DNA of 64,000 bases, from positions 140,790-204,789 of the forward strand of contig NZ_FOLD01000007.1 in NCBI RefSeq assembly GCF_900112225.1, read 5' to 3'. The notes under the pieces are model-generated. The model made no database searches. It saw only the letters and a program-made list of their open reading frames with translations, and had not been told where the DNA came from. This stretch comes from Massilia yuzhufengensis (lineage in GTDB: Bacteria; Pseudomonadota; Gammaproteobacteria; Burkholderiales; Burkholderiaceae_D). Both the position numbers and the translations under genes were made by a program. This document shows positions 1 to 8,483 of this stretch, piece by piece. Position 1 is the stretch's first letter. Every line of letters begins with the position of its first letter.

Positions 1-53
1 ATGCGCTGCGGATGCGGATCGCGGCGAAAGCCAGGGCGAAGCGCGGGCAATAA
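1..53 (+). CDS. C-terminal tail of a gene entering from the left (partial)
   Basis: An open frame runs in from the left edge and stops at TAA 51-53, just before an intrinsic terminator. The visible residues are basic (ALRMRIAAKARAKRGQ), with G or C at almost every third position, as expected for this genome. A second open frame ending at 59-61 has less biased third positions and is the weaker choice. The fragment is too short to assign a function. Confidence 0.3.
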   Translation, partial: ALRMRIAAKARAKRGQ

Positions 54-70
54 GCGCTTAACTGCCTCGA

Positions 71-96
71 GAGCCGCCCTGTGGGCGGCTTTTTTT
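71..96 (+). terminator. Rho-independent terminator
   Basis: A perfect 7-bp stem, GCCGCCC / GGGCGGC (73-79 and 83-89), has a 3-nt loop and is followed directly by seven T residues (90-96). It ends the gene that enters from the left edge. Confidence 0.85.
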
Positions 97-139
97 ATGG
101 AAACAGCGGACGGGAAATAGGGTACGTCAGTGCGGCGGA

Positions 140-170
140 CTTGGGTTCCGGCCTGCGCCGGAACGACGGT
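140..170 (-). repeat. REP-like palindrome, left member of an inverted pair
   Basis: A copy of the window's dispersed palindromic repeat. The stem TTCCGGC / GCCGGAA (146-152, 157-163) carries the family's flanks, CTTGGG on one side and ACGACGG on the other. It is inverted relative to the copy at 227-256. The two copies with about 56 bp between them form a BIME-like pair upstream of the GIY-YIG gene. Confidence 0.75.
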
Positions 171-226
171 GCTTGCTTTAACGCTTGGCGTTACCGGAAG
201 CGCAGTTCATATACCAATCCTCAAAA

Positions 227-256
227 CCGTCGTTCCGGCGAAGGCCGGAACCCAAG
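227..256 (+). repeat. REP-like palindrome, right member of an inverted pair
   Basis: Reads CCGTCGTTCCGGCGAAGG followed by CCGGAACCCAAG. The stem TTCCGGC/GCCGGAA matches that of the copy at 140-170. Related copies with compensated stems recur near 37.3, 52.1, 61.2 and 63.7 kb, so the element is a genome repeat rather than a local duplication. Confidence 0.8.
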
Positions 257-309
257 CTTGTTTGCGCACACGCAGCCCTCGAAACCATCGTTAGCGCGAC
301 GATGCTGCG

Positions 310-603
310 ATGGACAAACACTCCTACGTCTACATCCTCGCCAGCCGTCCCTACGGCACGCTCTACACCGGTGTCACGTCCGACCTCATCCGCCGCATCT
401 GGCAACACAAGGAAGGCTTCGTAGCCGGCTTCACGAAAACCTACAACATCAAGCAACTGGTCTGGTACGAAGTCCACTCGGACATCATCGCGGCGATTAC
501 CCGCGAAAAGCAAATCAAGGAATGGCCGCGGGACTGGAAGATCAACCTCATACAATCCACCAACCCCAACTGGCACGACCTCTATGCACAGATCATCAGC
601 TGA
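310..603 (+). CDS. GIY-YIG nuclease superfamily protein (YhbQ/UPF0213-like)
   Basis: A 97-residue single-domain protein of the GIY-YIG superfamily. The diagnostic core is present: YVYILAS at residues 6-12 stands for the GIY strand, YTGVTSDLIRRIWQH at about 19-33 holds the YIG-equivalent and the conserved Arg, and the EKQIKEWPRDWKI block at about 66-78 supplies the conserved Glu and Lys. The length is normal for stand-alone bacterial members. These are thought to be structure-specific DNA endonucleases, but their physiological role is poorly known. It lies just downstream of an inverted REP-like pair and is not obviously in an operon. Family is certain, substrate unknown. Confidence 0.85.
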   Translation: MDKHSYVYILASRPYGTLYTGVTSDLIRRIWQHKEGFVAGFTKTYNIKQLVWYEVHSDIIAAITREKQIKEWPRDWKINLIQSTNPNWHDLYAQIIS

Positions 604-684
604 GCCGCCACCAGCCGATCTTTACTGATTGCACAACTTTATGCCGTAGAATCCGACCGACCTCGATCACACCAAGGGCACCAC

Positions 685-1881
685 ATGGATCACCCCGGCC
701 GGCTGCACGCTTTCGACAACCTCCGCGCCGTCATGATGTGGCTCGGGATCCTGATTCACGTCGCCATCAACCACACCACCGGCCCGTCCCCCCTGCCCTG
801 GCGCGATTCCCAGACCTCTCCCCTGGCCGACCTGCTCCTGCTGTTCATCCACGCCTTCCGCATGCCGGTGTTCTTCATCCTGGCCGGCTTCTTCGTCGCC
901 CTGCTGGTGGCGCGCCGGGGGCCAAAGGCGATGCTCAAGCACCGGATGCGCCGCCTTGCGCTGCCGTTTACGATCTTCTGGCCGATCCTGATCGTCTGCA
1001 CCACGGTGCTGATGCTGCTCTACGTGCACCTGATGGTGTACGGGACCTGGGGCATCGAGCTGGCGCTGCTGGGCAAGAAGGGCGCGACTGCCTCGCCGTT
1101 CAGCACCATGCACATGTGGTTCATCTACTACCTGATCTGGTTCTGCGTGTTCACGGCAGCCCTGGCGCCGCTGTGGGCGCGCCTGCCCGCCGCCGCGCAC
1201 CGGGCCGTCGACAAGTGCTTCATGGCGCTCGCGGCCAGCTGGTGGGGGCCGCTCGTCCTCACCCTGCCGCTGGCGGCCATCGGATCCACCTACCGGGCCG
1301 GCGTACTTGCCTCGAGCGGATCCTTCATCCTGCAATTGCCCGAGGTCCTGCACCATGGCCTGTTCTTCGTGTTCGGCCTGCTCGCGTACCGCCACCAGGA
1401 TGCGCTGTTCCCGTACTACACGCGCACCGCCTGGCGCAACACCCTTGCCGGGCTGGCCATCTTCATCGCGGCGCTGGGGGCGTTCAAGGCCTTTACCAGC
1501 CAACCGGGCGCCGTGCCGCATATCGAAGCGTGGATTGCCCTGCTCTACAACCTGACCAGCTGGTTGTGGAGTCTTGCCCTGGTCGGCCTGTTCCTGCGTT
1601 ACGTGGCCAGGCAGAACCGCGTGCTGCGCTACGTATCCGACAGCTCGTACTGGGTGTTCCTGGTACATATGCTGGGAACGATCGGCTTTGGCGCCATGGT
1701 CTACACCCTGCCGCTGGGGCTGGCCGCGAAAATGCTGCTCAATATCGCGGCCACGACCGCGGCCTGCCTGCTCAGCTACCAGCTGCTGGTGCGCCATAGC
1801 TTCATCGGGGTGCTGCTCAACGGGCGCCGCCAGCCGAAAGCCGGCAAGGCGGCAGTAACGGTGGCGGCCAGCCAGCTCTAG
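685..1881 (+). CDS. Acyltransferase family 3 membrane protein (OpgC/MdoC-like)
   Basis: A 398-residue polytopic inner-membrane protein with about ten hydrophobic segments. The N-terminal RLHAFDNLRAVMMWLGILIH block (residues 6-25) and the MPVFFILAGFFVALL block (about 56-70) are the conserved first two membrane segments of the acyltransferase-3 family. His22 in the first is the usual catalytic candidate. Length and the opening motif are closest to OpgC-type proteins that succinylate osmoregulated periplasmic glucans, but no opgG/opgH neighbours are present. The acceptor could equally be an exopolysaccharide or lipid. It appears to be transcribed alone, 73 bp ahead of the c-di-GMP enzyme. Confidence 0.8.
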   Translation: MDHPGRLHAFDNLRAVMMWLGILIHVAINHTTGPSPLPWRDSQTSPLADLLLLFIHAFRMPVFFILAGFFVALLVARRGPKAMLKHRMRRLALPFTIFWPILIVCTTVLMLLYVHLMVYGTWGIELALLGKKGATASPFSTMHMWFIYYLIWFCVFTAALAPLWARLPAAAHRAVDKCFMALAASWWGPLVLTLPLAAIGSTYRAGVLASSGSFILQLPEVLHHGLFFVFGLLAYRHQDALFPYYTRTAWRNTLAGLAIFIAALGAFKAFTSQPGAVPHIEAWIALLYNLTSWLWSLALVGLFLRYVARQNRVLRYVSDSSYWVFLVHMLGTIGFGAMVYTLPLGLAAKMLLNIAATTAACLLSYQLLVRHSFIGVLLNGRRQPKAGKAAVTVAASQL

Positions 1882-1953
1882 CGTTCGCCATTTACGGCCC
1901 GCCTGTCCCTTTCAGGCTAGAATCCTGCTGGTAAACACCACCAGCGAGACCGC

Positions 1954-4554
1954 ATGCGTCCGATCGAGGAACCCGACAGCGCCCACGCTCCCTGGCATGC
2001 AGGCGGCCCGGCGCGCGAGGACACGCTCGCCATCATCTACCGCAACATCGAAGATGTCGTCTACCAGCTGCGGGTCGAGGGCGAGGACGCGTTTCGCTTC
2101 GTGAACGTCAATCCGGCCTTCTACAAGGCCACCCAGCTGCTGCCCGAGCAGATTATCGGCATGCTGGTGCGCGACGTGATTCCCGAACCCTCGCTGTCGG
2201 AAGTGCTGGCGCATTACCGCACCGCGATCGCCACCGGGCACACCCAGCGCTGGGAAGAACATACCGATTACCCGGCCGGGCGCAGGGTGGGCCGGGTGAC
2301 CATCACGCCGGTGTGCGATGCACATGGCCGCTGCACCGACCTGGTCGGCACCGTGCACGACATCACCGATATGGTCGAGCGCGAGGCGCGCCTGCAGCAG
2401 GCACACCATGCGCTCGAGCAGGCCTTCGCCACCCAGGGCCGGCTGGCCGAGTCGCTGCGGCGCGAGGAAGAGCGCCTGGTGCTGGCGCTCGACGGCACCG
2501 GCGAGGGCGTGTGGGACTGGCGCATCGACGAGCAATCGGTGAGCTTCTCCGGCAAGTGGAAGGAGATCATGGGGTTTACCGGCGACATGGACGGCGCCAC
2601 GCCCGAGGTCTGGCGCAGCCGCATCCATCCAGACGATACCGCCTCGGTGCGCGACAACATCCGGCGCCACTTCCGCGGCGAAACCCCCTACTATTCCGCC
2701 GAATATGCGATCCAGCGCGCCAATGGTGAATGGATCCGCGTGCGCTCGCGCGGCAGCGTGGTCGAGCGCGACGCCGCCGGCCAGGCGCTGCGCATGATCG
2801 GCACCACCACCGATATCACCGAGTCGCACCGGGTGCGCCAGGCGCTGGCCGAGAGCCACCAGCGCCTGGCCCAGCTGGCGCGGCAGGTCCCGGGCGCCCT
2901 GTTCGAACTGGTGCGGCGTCCCGACGGCAGCCTCGCCTGCCCCTTCATCAGCGAGGTGGCGCAGCGGCTGTTCGGGCTGGCCCCGGCCGCGATCCAGGCC
3001 GACCTCGGCTGCCTGTCGCGCCGCATCCCGGCGGCGCAGCGGGTGCGCCTGCGCCGCGCCCTGGAATGGTCGGGGGTCCAGCTGCAGCCGTTGCAGACCG
3101 AATTCCAGGTCGAGATGCCAAACGGCGAACTGTGCTGGCGCGAAGTGATCGCCACACCGACCCGCGGCGCCGACGGCGCCACCGTCTGGTATGGCTTCAG
3201 CGACGACATCTCGGGCCGCAAGCGCAGCGAAGACACGATCCGCCTGTTCACCGAAAAGCTGGAACGGCGCGCCAACTACGACACCCTCACCGGCCTGCCC
3301 AACCGCGCGCTGTTCCGCGACCGTCTCGAGCAGGCCATCCTGCGCGCCGAGGACGGGAACGACGAGGCCGAGGTGGCGCTGCTGTTCATCGACCTCGACC
3401 GCTTCAAGGGCGTCAACGACCTGCTCGGCCACGATGCCGGCGACCTGCTGCTGGCCGAGGCGGCGCGCCGCATCCAGGATTGCGTGCTCAAGGGCGACAC
3501 GGTGGCGCGCCTGGGCGGCGACGAATTCACGGTGATCCTGACCGAAACGCGCGAACTGGCCCACGTCGGCGCGCTCGCCCAGGGCATCCTCGACGCGCTG
3601 GCGCGGCCGTTCCAGGTCCACGCCGAGCTGATCTATATTGGCGGCAGCATCGGCATCGCCCGCTTCCCGTCCGACGCCGGCGATCCGGACGAGCTGATGC
3701 GCAATGCCGACCACGCCATGTACCGCTCCAAGGCCGCGGGGCGCAACCAGCTGACCTTTTTCGAAGCGAACATGCAGGCGGCGGCGATCCGGCGCCTCAA
3801 GCTGCTCGCCGAATTGCGCCGCGCGCTGCCGGACGGCCAGCTCGAGCTGTGTTTCCAGCCCATCGTCGACCTGGCCACCGGCCAGGTGGCCAAGGCCGAA
3901 GCCCTGCTGCGCTGGCGCAACGCGGCCGGCGCCCTGCTGGCGCCCGATTCCTTTATCGATGTGGCCGAAGAATCCGGGCTGATCCACGAGATCGGCGACT
4001 GGGTGTTCCGCACCGCGGCGGACCACGCCAAGCGCTGGTCGCACCTGCTCGGGCGCGACTTCCAGGTCAGCATCAACAAGTCGCCAGTGCAGTTCCAGCG
4101 CCAGCCCGACGGCACCGACTGGGTCGCCTACCTCGAAGGCATCGACCTCGGCGCACGCTGCATCAATGTCGAGATCACCGAGGGCTTGCTGCTGAACCTG
4201 TCGGACACCGTGCTGTCCCGGCTGGCGGCGCTGCAGGCGAGCGGCATGCAGGTGTCGATCGACGATTTCGGCACCGGCTATTCCTCGATGAGCTACCTGA
4301 AGCGGCTCGACATCGACTACCTGAAAATCGACCAGTCCTTCATCAAGGAGCTCGAACACGACAACTTCAGCCGCACCATCACCGATACCATCATCGTGAT
4401 GGCGCACAAGCTGGGGCTGAAGGTGATTGCGGAGGGCGTGGAAACGGCCGGGCAGCGCGATTGCCTGCTGCAGTCGGGCTGCGACTTCGCGCAGGGCTTC
4501 CTGTTTTCGCGGCCGCTGCCGGCGGATCAGTTCGAAGCGCTGTTACGGCGTTAA
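1954..4554 (+). CDS. PAS-PAS-PAS-GGDEF-EAL bifunctional c-di-GMP enzyme
   Basis: An 866-residue predicted cytoplasmic signalling protein without membrane segments. PAS-type sensor regions lie at about 25-140, 170-290 (PAC tail TTTDITES) and 300-418, with a coiled linker between the first two. They are followed by GGDEF (about 430-595) and EAL (about 610-860). The cyclase motif GGDEF is intact (around residue 520), but the RxxD product-inhibition site is absent (LKGD). The EAL domain keeps EALLRW, the Asn of SINKS, VEITE, DDFGTGYSS, LKID and AEGVE, so phosphodiesterase activity is plausible. Its stop overlaps that of the convergent SDR gene by 4 bp (4551-4554). The input signal is unknown. Confidence 0.93.
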   Translation: MRPIEEPDSAHAPWHAGGPAREDTLAIIYRNIEDVVYQLRVEGEDAFRFVNVNPAFYKATQLLPEQIIGMLVRDVIPEPSLSEVLAHYRTAIATGHTQRWEEHTDYPAGRRVGRVTITPVCDAHGRCTDLVGTVHDITDMVEREARLQQAHHALEQAFATQGRLAESLRREEERLVLALDGTGEGVWDWRIDEQSVSFSGKWKEIMGFTGDMDGATPEVWRSRIHPDDTASVRDNIRRHFRGETPYYSAEYAIQRANGEWIRVRSRGSVVERDAAGQALRMIGTTTDITESHRVRQALAESHQRLAQLARQVPGALFELVRRPDGSLACPFISEVAQRLFGLAPAAIQADLGCLSRRIPAAQRVRLRRALEWSGVQLQPLQTEFQVEMPNGELCWREVIATPTRGADGATVWYGFSDDISGRKRSEDTIRLFTEKLERRANYDTLTGLPNRALFRDRLEQAILRAEDGNDEAEVALLFIDLDRFKGVNDLLGHDAGDLLLAEAARRIQDCVLKGDTVARLGGDEFTVILTETRELAHVGALAQGILDALARPFQVHAELIYIGGSIGIARFPSDAGDPDELMRNADHAMYRSKAAGRNQLTFFEANMQAAAIRRLKLLAELRRALPDGQLELCFQPIVDLATGQVAKAEALLRWRNAAGALLAPDSFIDVAEESGLIHEIGDWVFRTAADHAKRWSHLLGRDFQVSINKSPVQFQRQPDGTDWVAYLEGIDLGARCINVEITEGLLLNLSDTVLSRLAALQASGMQVSIDDFGTGYSSMSYLKRLDIDYLKIDQSFIKELEHDNFSRTITDTIIVMAHKLGLKVIAEGVETAGQRDCLLQSGCDFAQGFLFSRPLPADQFEALLRR

Positions 4555-5261
4555 TTGCGCAGGTCGTCCACCGGCTCGCTGCCGAAACGCTTCGCCAGCA
4601 GGTAGTCCACCAGCGCTACGGCGCAAGCCGCCGGCGCCACCAGCACGCCACTGTCCTTCATGTCGACGAAGCGCTGGCGCAGCGGGAAGCGCGTGTCCGG
4701 AGTGGCCCGGATCTCGGCCTGCATGTCGGTATCGATCACGCCCGGCGCCAGGCTGCACGCCTTCACGCGCGGGTCGGCGTCGAGCGCCACGGCGCGCGCA
4801 TGCTGGTCGAGTGCGGCCTTGGAGGCGCAGTACACGCTCCAACCGGGGTAGGCGCTGCGCCCGGCCCCGCTCGAGATGTGCAGGATGCGCCGTTCGGCGT
4901 GGGGCGCGGCCTGGACGAAGGCGGCCGACAGCGCCAGCGGCGCCGCCACGTTGAGCACCGCCGACTGCAGCGCCGCCACCGGGTCCTGCTCCGCCAGCGG
5001 CCCCACCGGGGTGACCACGCCGGCGTTATTCACCAGCAGCGCCGTGTCGCAACCGGCCAGGAAGGAGCGCAGCGTGTGCCCGCCCAGCCACGCCGCCAGC
5101 GCTGCGGCGTCGCCCAGGTCGACCACGGCCTGCTGCATGCCTTCGCCGATCTCCGCATGCCCGCGCGCCAGTCCCAGCACGGGAATCCCGCGCGCCACCA
5201 GTTCGGCCGCCACCGCGGCGCCCAGGCCACGGCTGTGGCCCGTCACGATTGCCTTGATCAT
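4551..5261 (-). CDS. Short-chain dehydrogenase/reductase (SDR)
   Basis: A 236-residue classical SDR. The cofactor motif is TGHSRGLG near the N terminus, followed by LLVNNAG and the catalytic YCASK (Tyr-x3-Lys) with a Ser upstream. The start MIKAIVTG at 5261 was chosen because AAGGAG lies just upstream. An in-frame reading frame continues further upstream into murB, but the extension is Arg/Trp-rich and unlike an SDR. The gene is 10 bp downstream of murB on the same strand and probably co-transcribed. The oxidoreductase substrate cannot be told from sequence. Confidence 0.85.
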   Translation of the reverse strand: MIKAIVTGHSRGLGAAVAAELVARGIPVLGLARGHAEIGEGMQQAVVDLGDAAALAAWLGGHTLRSFLAGCDTALLVNNAGVVTPVGPLAEQDPVAALQSAVLNVAAPLALSAAFVQAAPHAERRILHISSGAGRSAYPGWSVYCASKAALDQHARAVALDADPRVKACSLAPGVIDTDMQAEIRATPDTRFPLRQRFVDMKDSGVLVAPAACAVALVDYLLAKRFGSEPVDDLRN

Positions 5262-5271
5262 GCCCCGCTCC

Positions 5272-6300
5272 TTAAATGAATACCGGTTCCGGTTCCAGTT
5301 GCACGCCATAGCGCGCCGCCACGTCGGCCTGGATCGCCCGCGCCAGCCGCACCACGTCCTCGCCCCTGGCATCGCCCAGGTTGACCAGCACCAGCGCCTG
5401 CTTCGGATACACGCCCGCCGCGCCCAGCGCGCGGCCTTTCCAGCCGCACTGGTCGATCAGCCAGCCGGCAGCCAGCTTTTCGCTGCCGTCCGGCTGGGTG
5501 TGGTGCACCAGCTCGGGATAGTGCGCCAATAGCTGCGCGCACGCCGCGCTGGACACCACCGGGTTCTTGAAGAAGCTGCCGGCATTGCCGATCTCGGCCG
5601 GGTCGGGCAGCTTGCGGCGCCGGATCGCTTCCACCGTGCGCCCGACGTCCAGCGGGGTCGGCGCATCCAGTCCGCTGTCCGCCACCGCCCGGGCCAGCTC
5701 GGCATAGCGCAGGTTGGGCTGCCAGCCGGCCGGCAGCGCGAACGTCACGTCCAGCACCACCAGCTCGCTCCCCTCAGGGTGCTTGAAGATGCTGTCGCGG
5801 TAGCCGAAGCGGCAGGCCGCGGCGTCCAGCGTGGCGACGGTGCCCGTGGCCATGTCGTAGGCGGTGAGCGAATGGAACACGTCCTTCGTTTCGGTGCCGT
5901 AGGCGCCCACGTTCTGGATCGGCGCCGCGCCCACCGTGCCCGGGATCAGCGACAGGTTTTCCAGCCCGCCCAGGCCCTGCGCCAGGGTCCACTGCACGAA
6001 AGCGTGCCAGTTTTCGCCGGCCTGGGCGCGCACCAAGATGCGGCCGTCCTCGTTGCCCAGCACTTCCTTGCCCAGGCCCGCCATGTGCAGCACGATGCCG
6101 TCAAAGTCGCGCGTGAACAGCATGTTGCTGCCGCCGCCCAGCACCAGGCGCGGCAAGGCCGCCAGCGCCGCGTCGGCGCGCACCGCGTCCAGTTGCGCCG
6201 CCCCGATCACCCGCAGGTAATGCCGGGCCCGCGCCGGCAGGCGGAAGGTGTTGAGGGAGGCGAGCGAAAAATCGTGTTCGATGGTCAGGTGTGCTGGCAT
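5272..6300 (-). CDS. murB: UDP-N-acetylenolpyruvoylglucosamine reductase
   Basis: MurB reduces the enolpyruvyl group to give UDP-MurNAc in cytoplasmic peptidoglycan precursor synthesis, using FAD and NADPH. The 342-residue product has the FAD-binding stretch LVLGGGSNMLF, the type I GNAGSFFKNP block with the catalytic Ser, and a C-terminal EPVF. The chosen start MPAHLTIEHDFSLASLNTF matches the usual beginning of the family. An in-frame ATG at 6324 (MAKKPAAT) and codons further upstream are possible. TATAAT lies on the minus strand immediately at 6322-6327; if it is the -10 box, transcription starts close to 6315 and only the 6300 start is used. Divergent from yajQ. Confidence 0.95.
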   Translation of the reverse strand: MPAHLTIEHDFSLASLNTFRLPARARHYLRVIGAAQLDAVRADAALAALPRLVLGGGSNMLFTRDFDGIVLHMAGLGKEVLGNEDGRILVRAQAGENWHAFVQWTLAQGLGGLENLSLIPGTVGAAPIQNVGAYGTETKDVFHSLTAYDMATGTVATLDAAACRFGYRDSIFKHPEGSELVVLDVTFALPAGWQPNLRYAELARAVADSGLDAPTPLDVGRTVEAIRRRKLPDPAEIGNAGSFFKNPVVSSAACAQLLAHYPELVHHTQPDGSEKLAAGWLIDQCGWKGRALGAAGVYPKQALVLVNLGDARGEDVVRLARAIQADVAARYGVQLEPEPVFI

Positions 6301-6444
6301 GGTGGCGGCAGGTTTTTTGGCCATTATAGGGGCAAGGACGCGCCCCACCCCTTGCCGGACCGGCAAAACAGGTCGCCCCACGGCCGCGTTGTCCGTTAAA
6401 ATAGAGGGAATCATCTATTTGCACCAACAAAATAAGGAAATCCC

Positions 6445-6930
6445 ATGCCGTCGTTTGATGTCGTCTGCGAAGCAGACATGGTCGAAGTGAAGAACGCTGT
6501 CGAACAGTCGAACAAGGAAATCACCACCCGCTTCGACTTCAAGGGAAGCTCGGCCAATGTCGAGCAGAAAGAGAAGGAGCTGACCCTGTTCGCCGATTCC
6601 GACTTCCAGCTCAGCCAGGTCAAGGACGTCCTCATCAACAAGATGTCCAAGCGCAAGGTCGACGTGCGCTTCCTCGACGAAGGCAAGGTCGAGAAGATCG
6701 GCGGCGACAAGGTCAAGCAGGTGATCAAGGTGCGCAACGGTATCGAGACCGAGGACGCCAAGAAGATCACCAAGCTCATCAAGGAAAGCAAGATGAAGGT
6801 CCAGGCCAGCATCCAGGGCGAATCGGTGCGTGTGACCGGCGCCAAGCGCGACGACCTGCAGGCCGCCATGGCCCAGCTGCGCAAGGATATCCAGGACCTG
6901 CCGCTGACCTTCAATAATTTCCGCGATTAA
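6445..6930 (+). CDS. yajQ: YajQ family cyclic-di-GMP-binding protein
   Basis: A 161-residue protein of the YajQ (DUF520) family, at the family's standard length. It opens with [20 protein letters not shown], continues with [10 protein letters not shown], and ends with [11 protein letters not shown], all typical. Members have two ferredoxin-like domains; in Xanthomonas and Pseudomonas, YajQ proteins bind c-di-GMP and act through a LysR-type regulator (established knowledge). AAGGAA sits 7 bp before the ATG. Its location between two c-di-GMP synthesis/degradation genes may be coincidental but is suggestive. Confidence 0.95.
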   Translation: MPSFDVVCEADMVEVKNAVEQSNKEITTRFDFKGSSANVEQKEKELTLFADSDFQLSQVKDVLINKMSKRKVDVRFLDEGKVEKIGGDKVKQVIKVRNGIETEDAKKITKLIKESKMKVQASIQGESVRVTGAKRDDLQAAMAQLRKDIQDLPLTFNNFRD

Positions 6931-7092
6931 TCAATTCGCGGGAGGCAAGGCCCGGCTGCTCGCGGGCAATGTCACGCAGCGGCCAGCCGCGCCAACCCCC
7001 GCCCCGCCTTGGGGTAGAATGACGCCCGTGCGCTCGCAGGGCGCGTCGATGCATTTGTACGCGTAGGGAACTACCGTAGTCTAAGGATTGCA

Positions 7093-8361
7093 ATGAAACG
7101 TGTTGATGATTTCCGCCTGCGAATGGGCAACAAGGAATATGTTCCCATCATGATCGGCGGGATGGGCGTGGACATCTCGACCTCCGAGCTGGCGCTCGAG
7201 GCTGCCCGCCTGGGCGGCATCGGCCATATCTCGGACGCCATGGTGCAGGACGTTTCGGACCGCAAGTTCGACACCACCTTCGTCAAGGACAAGACCAAGC
7301 TCTACAAGTTCAACATCAACAACATGAACAAGGCGGTGGTGCAGTTCGACCTCGACCGCCTGGCCGAGGCGACCCGCCTGCACGTGGGCGCGACCATGGA
7401 AGCGAAGCAAGGCGATGGCCTGGTGTTCGTGAACTGCATGGAAAAGCTGACCATGAACGCGCCCAAGGAAACCCTGCGCACCCGCCTGTCGGCGGCGCTC
7501 GACGCGGGCATCGACGGCATCACCATGTCGGCCGGCCTGCACCTGGGCTCGTTCGAGCTGGTCAAGGACCACCCGCGCTTCCGCGACGCCAAGCTGGGCA
7601 TCATCGTCTCGTCGGTGCGCGCGCTGCAGCTGTTCCTGCGCAAGGTTTCGCGTCTCAATCGCCTGCCCGACTACATCATCGTCGAAGGCCCGCTGGCCGG
7701 CGGCCACCTGGGCTTCGGCATCGATGACTGGAAGCAGTACGACCTGCACACCATCATGGACGAGATCCATGTGTACATGCGCGCCGAGCAGCTCGATATC
7801 CCCGTCATCGCGGCGGGCGGCATCTTCACCGGCTCGGATGCGGTGGGCTTCCTCGAAAAAGGCGCGGCCGGCGTCCAGGTGGCGACCCGCTTCACCGTCA
7901 CCCACGAGTGCGGCATGCCGGATGCGGTCAAGCAAGAGTACTTCCGCGCCAGCGAAGAAGACATCATCGTCAATGGCGTCTCGCCGACCGGCTATCCGAT
8001 GCGCATGCTGAAAAGCACGCCGGCGATCGGCTCCGGCATCCGCCCGGGCTGCGAGTCCTATGGCTACCTGCTGGACGCCACCGGCAACTGCGCCTACATC
8101 AATTCGTACAACCGCGAAGTGCAGGCCAGCCCGGACGGCAAGAACATCTCGGTACTGGACAAGACCTGCCTGTGCACGCACATGCGCAATTTTAATTGCT
8201 GGACCTGCGGCCACTTCACCTACCGCCTGAAGGACACCACGCACCGCCTGGCGGATGGCAATTACCAGATCCTGTCCGCCGAGCACGTATTCAAGGACTA
8301 CCAGTTCAGCGTCGACAACGCAGTCGCGCTGCCGGAAAAGCAGGAGATCGCCGCGGCGTAA
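7093..8361 (+). CDS. Nitronate monooxygenase family flavoprotein with Cys-rich C-terminus
   Basis: A 422-residue TIM-barrel FMN enzyme of the 2-nitropropane dioxygenase/nitronate monooxygenase family. The barrel holds IMIGGMGVDIST near the N terminus, EGPLAGGHLG (about 197-206), IPVIAAGGIFTG (about 236-247) and the phosphate-binding GAAGVQVATRF (about 257-267). GGHLG is the usual location of the catalytic His. The sequence is longer than classical fungal or class I enzymes and carries CLCTHMRNFNCWTCGH at about 358-373, a CxC-x7-CxxC arrangement that may bind metal. It probably oxidises nitronates such as propionate-3-nitronate, though the substrate is inferred only. A terminator follows. Confidence 0.85.
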   Translation: MKRVDDFRLRMGNKEYVPIMIGGMGVDISTSELALEAARLGGIGHISDAMVQDVSDRKFDTTFVKDKTKLYKFNINNMNKAVVQFDLDRLAEATRLHVGATMEAKQGDGLVFVNCMEKLTMNAPKETLRTRLSAALDAGIDGITMSAGLHLGSFELVKDHPRFRDAKLGIIVSSVRALQLFLRKVSRLNRLPDYIIVEGPLAGGHLGFGIDDWKQYDLHTIMDEIHVYMRAEQLDIPVIAAGGIFTGSDAVGFLEKGAAGVQVATRFTVTHECGMPDAVKQEYFRASEEDIIVNGVSPTGYPMRMLKSTPAIGSGIRPGCESYGYLLDATGNCAYINSYNREVQASPDGKNISVLDKTCLCTHMRNFNCWTCGHFTYRLKDTTHRLADGNYQILSAEHVFKDYQFSVDNAVALPEKQEIAAA

Positions 8362-8385
8362 GCATCACGCTGTCCGATATCCCGA

Positions 8386-8411
8386 AAGCCACGGTTCGCT
8401 GTGGCTTTTTT
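8386..8411 (+). terminator. Rho-independent terminator
   Basis: Stem AAGCCAC / GTGGCTT (8386-8392, 8401-8407) with an 8-nt loop runs into TTTTTT at 8406-8411. It lies 25 bp after the nitronate monooxygenase stop. Confidence 0.8.
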
Positions 8412-8483
8412 GCATTGCGCCACCGTCCAGCGAAGCCGTGTAAGCTGGCGTTTCGACGAGCGCTTTTTGCGAAGGGTGCCGGC

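Noticed and set aside
1912..4407. An 831-residue open frame antisense to the first PAS-GGDEF-EAL gene
   Set aside because: Shadow of a GC-rich coding region. The plus strand has intact GGDEF and EAL motifs; the antisense frame has no recognisable domain and an Arg/Gly/Val composition typical of shadows.
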